DNA of 64,000 nucleotides from an uncultured Winogradskyella sp. (GTDB lineage: Bacteria; Bacteroidota; Bacteroidia; Flavobacteriales; Flavobacteriaceae), in contig NZ_CANMCZ010000006.1 in the NCBI RefSeq assembly GCF_947496485.1, forward strand, positions 1-64,000. The letters run 5' to 3'. A program made the translations under genes and the position numbers. Positions 28,556 through 35,254 of this stretch are shown in pieces. Position 1 is the stretch's first letter, and each line of letters starts with the position of its first letter. The notes under the pieces are model-generated. The model was not told the origin of the DNA and made no database searches. It worked only from the letters and a program-made list of their open reading frames with translations.

Positions 28556-29380
28556 ATGAGCAGTTTCGTTATTAAATCTATAGGAAATGTACTCAATGCC
28601 ACGAGTTTTATTTCGTCAAAATATGCTACAAAAAAAGCTTTAAATTTATTTGCCTCACCTCGTAAGGGACGTTACACTGATGAACAAATACCAACTATAG
28701 AATCAGCTTTTTTTGAAGAGTTGGATTTTGATGGTGGCTCTATAGCTACTTATCGCTGGATTGGCAAAAACAAGACTATTTTATTGGCTCACGGTTGGGA
28801 GAGTAATTCTTCTCGTTGGAGTTATACCTTAAGCGCACTAAAAGCAGAGGATTATAATATTATAGCTTTAGATGCTCCAGCACATGGAAAATCTAGTGGA
28901 CGTCAATTTAATGCTGTTTTATATTCAGAATGTTTAGCTCTAGTGGCTCAAAAATTTAAACCTGAAGTTATCATTGGTCATTCAGTAGGCGGTATGGCTA
29001 CAATATTTAGTATGCATAACCATGATTTACCTTTCGTAAAAAAGATTGTTTTACTTGGTGCACCTGCACATTTTACGGGTGTTTTTTCACGCTATAAATC
29101 AATGATGGGCTTCAATGGTAAAATCTCTAATGGTTTAGATCGCTTGGTTTTAGAACGCTTTAATAAGCCTGTGGATTATTTTTCTGCTGCAAACTTTTCT
29201 GAAAACATATCTGCTGAAGGTTTAATTATTCATGACAAAAAAGATAGAATCATCCCTTATGAAGATGCTTTGCTTTTTGCTAATCGTTATAAAAACTCCG
29301 AGTTGATTAGTACATCTGGCTTTGGTCATAGTCTAAAAGACACTTCTTTAATTCCAAAGATTATTGAGTTTATAAACTAG
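28556..29380 (+). CDS. Alpha/beta hydrolase
   Basis: 274-residue serine hydrolase with the fold's landmarks. These are LLAHGWESNSSRW (oxyanion region), LDAPAHGKSSG, the nucleophile elbow GHSVGG (Ser143), the acid in LIIHDKKDRIIP, and the catalytic His in SGFGHSLKD. The start is the ATG at 28556, one base after the cupin stop, rather than the in-frame GTG at 28541 which would overlap the cupin gene. Substrate unknown; it may be a small-ester hydrolase. Confidence 0.9.
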   Translation: MSSFVIKSIGNVLNATSFISSKYATKKALNLFASPRKGRYTDEQIPTIESAFFEELDFDGGSIATYRWIGKNKTILLAHGWESNSSRWSYTLSALKAEDYNIIALDAPAHGKSSGRQFNAVLYSECLALVAQKFKPEVIIGHSVGGMATIFSMHNHDLPFVKKIVLLGAPAHFTGVFSRYKSMMGFNGKISNGLDRLVLERFNKPVDYFSAANFSENISAEGLIIHDKKDRIIPYEDALLFANRYKNSELISTSGFGHSLKDTSLIPKIIEFIN

Positions 29381-29403
29381 ATTAACTATCGTACTTTTAC
29401 ATT

Positions 29404-30171
29404 ATGTCACAAGAACTAAAACGTCTCAATAAATATCTAAGTGAAGCTGGTTACTGTTCGCGTAGGGAAGCTGATCGTTTAATCGATGCTGGTAGAGTAA
29501 CGATTAACAATGTGGTTCCAGAAATGGGTACTAAAGTAGCATCAGATGATGTAGTGAAAGTTGATGGTGAAATTATTGGTCAGCGAGAACAAGATTTTGT
29601 CTATCTGGCTTTTAATAAACCTGTCGGTATCGTTTGTACAACAGATACTCGTGTAGAAAAAGACAACATCATAGACTATATTAATTACCCTAAACGTATT
29701 TTTCCAATTGGTCGCTTAGATAAACCCAGTGAAGGTTTAATCTTATTGACAGATGATGGCGATATTGTAAACAAAATTCTAAGAGCGAGTAATAATCACG
29801 AAAAAGAATATGTTGTTACAGTAGATCAGCCTATTTCGCAAACTTTCATTGAGCGTATGGCTGGAGGAATTTACCTTGAAGATTTAGGAAAGCGCACAAA
29901 AAAATGTGAAGTAAAAAAGGTTGATAAATTCACTTTTAGCATAATACTTACTCAAGGTTTAAATCGTCAAATCCGTAGAATGTGTGAGTATTTGAATTAT
30001 GAAGTTCAGACATTAAAACGGGTTAGAATAATGAATATTAAACTCGATATGCCGCTGGGAAAATACCGAGAACTTACCAAAGAAGAGTTTAAAAAATTGA
30101 GCGAATTAATATTAGATTCTAAAAAAACCTTCGAAGCCCAGCAACATACTCCACGTAAAGATAGACGTTAA
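29404..30171 (+). CDS. rluF: 23S rRNA pseudouridine synthase, RluF type
   Basis: Isomerises a uridine in 23S rRNA; E. coli RluF acts on U2604. The 255 residues have an N-terminal S4 RNA-binding domain ([20 protein letters not shown]). The catalytic domain carries [18 protein letters not shown] with catalytic Asp106 and the [20 protein letters not shown] motif. The RluF-type reading rests on the [12 protein letters not shown] context and short length. RluB/E-like specificity cannot be excluded. A near -7 box TACTTTTA ends 4 bp before the ATG. Confidence 0.88.
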   Translation: MSQELKRLNKYLSEAGYCSRREADRLIDAGRVTINNVVPEMGTKVASDDVVKVDGEIIGQREQDFVYLAFNKPVGIVCTTDTRVEKDNIIDYINYPKRIFPIGRLDKPSEGLILLTDDGDIVNKILRASNNHEKEYVVTVDQPISQTFIERMAGGIYLEDLGKRTKKCEVKKVDKFTFSIILTQGLNRQIRRMCEYLNYEVQTLKRVRIMNIKLDMPLGKYRELTKEEFKKLSELILDSKKTFEAQQHTPRKDRR

Positions 30172-30234
30172 TTAAATCCTAATTAACAGAGATATTGAGC
30201 ACACGATTTTTAATTTTAAGAAAATCAACTCAAT

Positions 30235-31185
30235 ATGAAATCAATAACTTATCTAATTCTACTATTCTCTGTAGTGGGCTTTTCTCAAAACAATTATTCA
30301 GCTTCTGACACAAATCCATATGGCTTACCCAATCCAGAAGCACCCGAACAAATTAAAGATTACGAAGCTTTAATAGGCAAGTGCAATTGTAAATCTGTAG
30401 CTAGAAATCAAGACCAGACATGGGCAGATGCTGTTGATATGACTTGGGAATGGAAATACATAATGAATGGCATGGCTGTGCAAGACGAAACCATAAAAGC
30501 TGACGGCAAACATTCTGGAAGCATACGTCAATTCATTGCAGATAGTAGCAAATGGTATGTACACTATTATGCTTCAGGTTCACCTTCAACTAAATTACCA
30601 ACTTGGGAAGGTAGTAAAACCGAAGATGGTAAGATTGTTTTATATCGTGATCAAAAAGCACCTAATGGCACTGAAGGTTGGTTCAGATTAACATTCTACG
30701 ATATTAGTGATTTAGGCTACAAATGGGTAGGAGAATGGACAGATAAAACTGAAACTACAACATTTGCAACATGGAAAATTGATTGTAAAAGAGACACCGG
30801 AAATAGTTCGGATTTAGAAGTAATAAATAAAAATATATCAGCATTCTCACAAGCCTATATGGATGGAGATATTGCTGGTTTAGTGAATATGTACACTGAT
30901 GATGGAATGATATTTCCAAATAACAGAAAAATCATGGTAGGCAAAACAGATTTGTTGTCTTACTGGACTATTCCTGAAGGTGTAACAATTCTTCATCATA
31001 AGGTTACACCAACCGAAATACATATTGAAAACGAGACTGCTTATGATTATGGTTATTACGAAGGAAAAACATTAACTAAAGACAAAAAAGAAGTGTCTTG
31101 GCAAGGCAAGTATGTCATCGTCTGGAAAAAAATAAATGGGATCTGGAAAATATATTTAGACATATGGAATAGTGTTGCTAATTAA
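30235..31185 (+). CDS. Secreted two-domain protein, C-terminal SnoaL/DUF4440-like
   Basis: The 316 residues begin with a signal peptide ending GFSQ. Residues about 45-185 form a DUF1579-like beta-barrel domain (WEWKYIMNGMAVQDE, YASGSPSTKLPTWEGSKTED, WVGEWTDKTETTTFATW). Residues about 195-316 are a SnoaL-like/DUF4440 cone domain (YMDGDIAGLVNMYTDDG ... GYYEGKTLTKDKKEVSW ... GIWKIYLDIWNS). The fusion suggests a small-molecule binding or hydrolysing protein outside the cytosol; the substrate is unknown. It is followed by a VOC protein 45 bp downstream. Confidence 0.82.
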   Translation: MKSITYLILLFSVVGFSQNNYSASDTNPYGLPNPEAPEQIKDYEALIGKCNCKSVARNQDQTWADAVDMTWEWKYIMNGMAVQDETIKADGKHSGSIRQFIADSSKWYVHYYASGSPSTKLPTWEGSKTEDGKIVLYRDQKAPNGTEGWFRLTFYDISDLGYKWVGEWTDKTETTTFATWKIDCKRDTGNSSDLEVINKNISAFSQAYMDGDIAGLVNMYTDDGMIFPNNRKIMVGKTDLLSYWTIPEGVTILHHKVTPTEIHIENETAYDYGYYEGKTLTKDKKEVSWQGKYVIVWKKINGIWKIYLDIWNSVAN

Positions 31186-31230
31186 TTTTTATTTTTATTT
31201 TTAATGATAATCTATTTCAATTCTTAAAAA

Positions 31231-31653
31231 ATGTCAAAAATATCCCCTTTTCATCTGGCAATACCTGTTCATAATTTAGAAGCATGCCGTAATTTTTACA
31301 CTAACATTTTAAATTTTGAAGAAGGTCGAAGTGGTGACCATTGGGTTGACTACAACTTTTTTGGACATCAATTAGTTATTCACTACAAACCAAAAAGCAA
31401 AGAAGATTTACACACTAACACAGTAGATGGTAAAGATGTACCTGTTCCCCATTTTGGAGTTGTTTTAGATTGGAAAATATTTCAAGAATTTGCTGAATTA
31501 TTAAAATCTAAAGGTATTATATTTATTATTGAACCTTACATTAGATTTGAAGGGCAAGTTGGTGAACAAGCTACTATGTTCTTTAAAGACCCATCTGGCA
31601 ATGCTTTAGAATTTAAAGCTTTCAAAGACATGAGTCAGTTATTCACTAAGTGA
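31231..31653 (+). CDS. VOC-family (glyoxalase/dioxygenase-like) protein
   Basis: 140-residue vicinal-oxygen-chelate fold. The paired beta-alpha-beta units are [20 protein letters not shown] and [19 protein letters not shown]. Candidate metal ligands are His in FHLAIP, His in VPHFGV and Glu in NALEFKAF. The [17 protein letters not shown] stretch resembles the glyoxalase/FosA-type substrate loop. Reaction unknown. Its last 15 bp overlap the end of the convergent membrane-protein gene. Confidence 0.9.
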   Translation: MSKISPFHLAIPVHNLEACRNFYTNILNFEEGRSGDHWVDYNFFGHQLVIHYKPKSKEDLHTNTVDGKDVPVPHFGVVLDWKIFQEFAELLKSKGIIFIIEPYIRFEGQVGEQATMFFKDPSGNALEFKAFKDMSQLFTK

Positions 31654-32361
31654 TTTTCTTTCTGAAAGATAAAATGGCAAATAGATTATTAGAAATAGTG
31701 GAATAATAATTAACTGACCAACCAGAATATAATATGGCCATTCACCAAAATAATCTAAAACAGAAGCTGATTTAGGTTTTTCATTTAAGTAGAAATAATT
31801 GGCATCTAAAATGTAATTTACAACCATCATCAACACTACATATACCTGAAGTGCTAAAAAGGATTTGAATACACTTTTAAATTTTGGTTTCATTTTAAAT
31901 GCAAAAATGAAGTAAAATATAATAACGAGTAATCCTAAATGTGCAATCCAATATCTAAAATAATCAAAGCTAGGGAAGCCATCTGTGATATCTGGAGTAA
32001 TAACAGCTTGCAGTGTTCCGCCTATAATCCAAAAGACTAAAAACTCAAACATAAGGTATTTACGATAATATGTGAATACAGGAATGAATAAAGCCATTAA
32101 ACTACAGAGATAAAGCGGTAAGTCGGTTTTGAAGTTATAGTTATCGAAGAACATCCGATACAAATGAAAACTAACAACTGTAATAGATACAAACCAAGCA
32201 AAATAATGAATTACTCTTTGTTTCTGAACTTCATTAAAATTGTGATTAGAATATCTTATTAACCATATTGTAAAACCAATTGTAAAAATTATTGGCAACA
32301 AATGTTGTATACTTCCTATCGATACTGAATTTAGTGCGATAGAAAGTAGCTTAATAAACAT
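31639..32361 (-). CDS. YwaF-like integral membrane protein (TIGR02206 family)
   Basis: 240 residues with about seven membrane segments and no soluble domain. The core [35 protein letters not shown] and [20 protein letters not shown] matches my picture of the TIGR02206/YwaF family, whose function is unknown. Its 3' end overlaps the convergent VOC gene by 15 bp. It starts 8 bp after the folD stop, so cotranscription with folD is likely. Confidence 0.82.
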   Translation of the reverse strand: MFIKLLSIALNSVSIGSIQHLLPIIFTIGFTIWLIRYSNHNFNEVQKQRVIHYFAWFVSITVVSFHLYRMFFDNYNFKTDLPLYLCSLMALFIPVFTYYRKYLMFEFLVFWIIGGTLQAVITPDITDGFPSFDYFRYWIAHLGLLVIIFYFIFAFKMKPKFKSVFKSFLALQVYVVLMMVVNYILDANYFYLNEKPKSASVLDYFGEWPYYILVGQLIIIPLFLIIYLPFYLSERKSLSE

Positions 32362-32369
32362 AAGAAAGA

Positions 32370-33254
32370 TTATCTATTATGCATTCTGTGTTGCTCTCTC
32401 GCTAATAACGTATTCTTCAATAACATGGCAATAGTCATTGGTCCTACTCCACCAGGAACTGGTGTAATAAAACTTGCTTTTTTACTGACATTTTCAAAAT
32501 CGACATCACCAGTAATATGGTAGCCTTTTTCAGAATCATCTGGCACTCGCGTTATACCAACATCAATGATTACAGCATCATCTTTTACCATTTCCGCCTT
32601 TAAAAAGTTTGGTATACCCAATGCAGAAATAACTATATCTGCCTGTGAGGTAATTTGAGTAATATTTTTAGTATGACTATGTGTTAAAGTCACTGTAGAA
32701 TTGCCCGGAAAGCCTTTGCGTCCCATTAAAATACTCATAGGACGACCAACGATATGAGAGCGACCAATGATAACCGTATGCTTTCCATCCGTTTCAACAC
32801 CATAGCGATCTATTAATTCTAAAATACCAAAAGGTGTTGCTGGAATAAAGGTTGACATATCCAATGCCATTTTCCCAAAGTTGGTAGGATGAAAACCATC
32901 TACATCTTTATTAGGATCTACTGCCATTAGTACTTTTTGAGTATTAATTTGGCGTGGTAGTGGTAATTGGATAATAAAGCCGTCGATATCGTCATTTTTA
33001 TTTAGCTCATCGATTTTATCCAACAACTCAATCTCACTTGTTGTATTAGATAAGCGGACCATGGTAGATTCAAAACCCACACGCTCGCAAGCTCTCACTT
33101 TACTACCAACATAGGTTAAACTAGCACCATCATTACCAACAATAACAGCAGCGAGATGTGGTACTTTCTCTCCATTAGCTATCATTTTATCAACTTCAGC
33201 TTTTATCTCATCCTTTATATCTCTGCTGGTTTTTCTTCCGTCTAGAATTGTCAT
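32370..33254 (-). CDS. folD: Methylenetetrahydrofolate dehydrogenase/cyclohydrolase
   Basis: Bifunctional one-carbon enzyme interconverting 5,10-methylene-, methenyl- and 10-formyl-tetrahydrofolate. The 294 residues include the catalytic YVGSKVRACERVG (Lys52). They also have the substrate motif IDGFIIQLPLP, the NADP-binding GRSHIVGRPMS and the C-terminal PVPGGVGPMTIAMLL. All signature residues look intact. The upstream 60 bp contain the hexamer-type inverted repeat of the S23 cassette (33267-33291), so folD's own promoter region borders that element. Confidence 0.97.
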   Translation of the reverse strand: MTILDGRKTSRDIKDEIKAEVDKMIANGEKVPHLAAVIVGNDGASLTYVGSKVRACERVGFESTMVRLSNTTSEIELLDKIDELNKNDDIDGFIIQLPLPRQINTQKVLMAVDPNKDVDGFHPTNFGKMALDMSTFIPATPFGILELIDRYGVETDGKHTVIIGRSHIVGRPMSILMGRKGFPGNSTVTLTHSHTKNITQITSQADIVISALGIPNFLKAEMVKDDAVIIDVGITRVPDDSEKGYHITGDVDFENVSKKASFITPVPGGVGPMTIAMLLKNTLLAREQHRMHNR

Positions 33255-33266
33255 GCTTTTTTAGTT

Positions 33267-33291
33267 TTCAGTCGCAGTCGCAGTTTTCAGT
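33267..33291 (+). repeat. Left inverted repeat of the S23 cassette
   Basis: 25 bp built of CAGTCG, CAGTCG, CAGTTTT, CAGT after TT. GC-richer than the surrounding AT-rich DNA. Confidence 0.7.
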
Positions 33292-33318
33292 TGCTTTCTC
33301 TTATGTTGAAAATAGAAA

Positions 33319-33690
33319 TTATTCTTCTTTTACTCCGAATTTGCCTGGATTGTTAATCATATAATTTATTAATTTACCAACTTCGAGTCCTCGGTTTGAT
33401 AAATTTCTGTGTTCTTCTATTGAAATATAGTTACATTCTAAAGCAAAATCTAACCAAGTGCTTGTTTCAGAATTTTCACTATCTGCATCTGTAAGTTTAC
33501 TAACAAAATGTTTAGGATATCTTCTTTTCCTATATGATTCAGATATATTAGCACAAACCGATCTAGAACTTCTTCTTACTTGGTCAGTTAAAGAATAGGT
33601 TTCTTCTTTAGGAAAAGACTTCGAAACTTTAAAAATATACATAGCCAAATCAAATCCTTTTTGATAAGCTAATAATTTCTTGAAATCCAT
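33319..33690 (-). CDS. Four-helix-bundle protein of the S23/IVS family
   Basis: 123 residues resembling proteins encoded by intervening sequences of 23S rRNA genes (S23 family). Shared features are FKKLLAYQKGFDLAMYIFKV, SFPKEETYSLTDQVRRSSRS, VCANISESYRKRR and LDFALECNYIS. The same fold includes the Avd accessory of diversity-generating retroelements, but no reverse transcriptase is present. The gene here is free-standing, not inside an rRNA gene. It is bounded by short hexamer-built inverted repeats at 33267-33291 and 33709-33733. Role unknown; a nucleic-acid-binding or selfish-cassette function is inference. Confidence 0.88.
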   Translation of the reverse strand: MDFKKLLAYQKGFDLAMYIFKVSKSFPKEETYSLTDQVRRSSRSVCANISESYRKRRYPKHFVSKLTDADSENSETSTWLDFALECNYISIEEHRNLSNRGLEVGKLINYMINNPGKFGVKEE

Positions 33691-33708
33691 ATCTTTTAGT
33701 TTATTAAT

Positions 33709-33733
33709 ACTGCAAACTGAGACTGAGACTGCC
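33709..33733 (-). repeat. Right inverted repeat of the S23 cassette
   Basis: Reverse complement is GG then CAGTCT, CAGTCT, CAGTTTG, CAGT; matches the left end at 20 of 25 positions. Confidence 0.7.
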
Positions 33734-33738
33734 GACTT

Positions 33739-35070
33739 CTAGCGCGGCATATTTTTCATAGCCTGCATCATACGTTTTCCGCCTCCGCCTTGCATCATTT
33801 TCATCATTTTACTCATTTGGGTAAATTGCTTCAATAATTGATTTACTTCTTGTACTGATGTACCAGACCCTTTTCCAATTCGTTTTTTACGACTTGCATT
33901 TATAACTGAAGGGTTAGAGCGTTCTTCTGGAGTCATAGAATGAATAATGGCTTCAATACCTTTAAAAGCATCGTCGTCGATATCCACATCTTTCATCATT
34001 TTTCCAGCTCCAGGTATCATGCCTATTAAATCCTTCATGTTACCCATTTTCTTAATTTGCTGAATCTGCTTTAAGAAATCATCAAACCCAAACTGGTTTT
34101 TAGCAATCTTCTTTTGAAGTTTGCGTGCTTCTTCCTCATCAAACTGCTCTTGTGCACGTTCAACAAGTGAAACAACATCTCCCATTCCAAGAATACGATC
34201 TGCCATACGAGATGGATAGAACACATCAATCGCTTCCATCTTCTCACCAGTACCAATAAACTTAATAGGTTTATTAACTACAGATTTAATTGAAATAGCT
34301 GCACCACCTCTCGTATCACCATCTAATTTTGTAAGGATAACACCATCAAAATTTAAAATATCATTGAAGGCTTTTGCTGTATTTACAGCATCCTGACCTG
34401 TCATAGAATCTACCACAAATAAAGTTTCTTGTGGCTGAATAGCTTTATGAATATTAGAGATTTCAGTCATCATAGCTTCATCAACAGCTAAACGACCAGC
34501 TGTATCTATAATAACGACATTATGTCCATTGGCTTTTGCATGCGCAATACCTGCTTGGGAAATTGCTACAGGATCATTGTTACCTCTATCACTAAAGACC
34601 TCAACACCTATTTGATCACCAACAACATGCAACTGATCTATTGCCGCAGGACGATAGACATCACAAGCCACCAATAAAGGTTTTTTTGTTTTTTTGTTTT
34701 TTAGGTAATTGGCAAGTTTACCAGAAAATGTTGTTTTACCAGAACCTTGTAAACCAGACATTAAAATAACGCTTGGTGTACCCGAGAGATTAATACCTTC
34801 AGCATCTCCTCCCATTAATTCAGTCAATTCGTCCTTAACGATTTTAACCATTAATTGACCTGGCTGAAGTGTAGTTAGTACATTTTGACCTAAGGCTTTT
34901 TCTTTAACTCTACTAGTAAACTCTTTAGCAATTTTAAAGTTAACATCGGCATCTAAAAGCGCACGTCTTACTTCCTTTAGAGTTTCGGCAACATTTACTT
35001 CTGTAATACTACCATGACCTTTCAGCACATGTAACGCTTTATCTAACTTATCGCTTAAATTATTAAACAT
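33739..35070 (-). CDS. ffh: Signal recognition particle protein
   Basis: GTPase that binds signal sequences and targets nascent membrane proteins to the translocon with SRP RNA and FtsY. The 443 residues contain the N domain, the G domain with GLQGSGKTTFSGKLANYL, DTAGRLAVDE and TKLDGDTRGGAA, and a Met-rich M domain. The M domain is QMSKMMKMMQGGGGKRMMQA at the C-terminus, and the region near GKGSGTSVQEVNQLL is typical. A TAAATTTG -7 box at 35103-35096 (reverse) with a TTCG -33-like element 19 bp upstream precedes the start. No SRP RNA was identified nearby. Confidence 0.97.
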   Translation of the reverse strand: MFNNLSDKLDKALHVLKGHGSITEVNVAETLKEVRRALLDADVNFKIAKEFTSRVKEKALGQNVLTTLQPGQLMVKIVKDELTELMGGDAEGINLSGTPSVILMSGLQGSGKTTFSGKLANYLKNKKTKKPLLVACDVYRPAAIDQLHVVGDQIGVEVFSDRGNNDPVAISQAGIAHAKANGHNVVIIDTAGRLAVDEAMMTEISNIHKAIQPQETLFVVDSMTGQDAVNTAKAFNDILNFDGVILTKLDGDTRGGAAISIKSVVNKPIKFIGTGEKMEAIDVFYPSRMADRILGMGDVVSLVERAQEQFDEEEARKLQKKIAKNQFGFDDFLKQIQQIKKMGNMKDLIGMIPGAGKMMKDVDIDDDAFKGIEAIIHSMTPEERSNPSVINASRKKRIGKGSGTSVQEVNQLLKQFTQMSKMMKMMQGGGGKRMMQAMKNMPR

Positions 35071-35095
35071 AATCTTTATCTCTTTTTACAAGTTG

Positions 35096-35126
35096 CAAAT
35101 TTAAGAATTTAGAAGAGATAAACGAA
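35096..35126 (-). promoter_or_regulatory. Promoter of ffh
   Basis: Reverse-strand TAAATTTG (35103-35096) fits TAnnTTTG. TTCG (35126-35123), one mismatch from TTTG, lies exactly 19 bp upstream. Predicted leader about 20 nt. Confidence 0.55.
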
Positions 35127-35173
35127 TTCGATATACATAATTATATCTCTAATATGCTGAGAATTTTATAACA

Positions 35174-35207
35174 GAAAAGAGCTGCCTGGCGGTTGGCAAC
35201 TCTTTTC
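35174..35207 (-). terminator. Terminator of the large lipoprotein gene
   Basis: GAAAAGAG pairs with CTCTTTTC, and after one C-A mismatch TGCC pairs with GGCA, around an 8-nt loop. It lies 47 bp after the stop at 35255. The stem is GC-rich for this genome and the reverse-strand tail is only TTTTCTG. Confidence 0.65.
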
Positions 35208-35254
35208 ATCAACTTAAACATACTAAAATTACTAACTTCTAGCGGTTCCTTTTA

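Larger units (their letters stand above)
33267..33733. mobile_element. Inverted-repeat cassette carrying a four-helix-bundle gene
   Basis: The left end (33267-33291) reads as two CAGTCG hexamers plus CAGTTTT-CAGT. The right end (33733-33709, reverse complement) reads as two CAGTCT hexamers plus CAGTTTG-CAGT. The 25-bp ends match at 20 positions and all five differences are G versus T. They enclose only the S23-like gene and sit tightly between folD and ffh, 12 bp from the folD start and 5 bp from the ffh stop. The structure is seen directly; mobility is inferred. Confidence 0.6.

Noticed and set aside
33319..33690. Diversity-generating retroelement (S23 fold is shared with the Avd accessory protein)
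   Set aside because: No reverse transcriptase, template repeat or variable repeat is visible near the gene.
35174..35207. GC-rich hairpin as a separate small RNA gene
   Set aside because: Its position after the lipoprotein stop and the A/T-flanked stem fit a terminator better.
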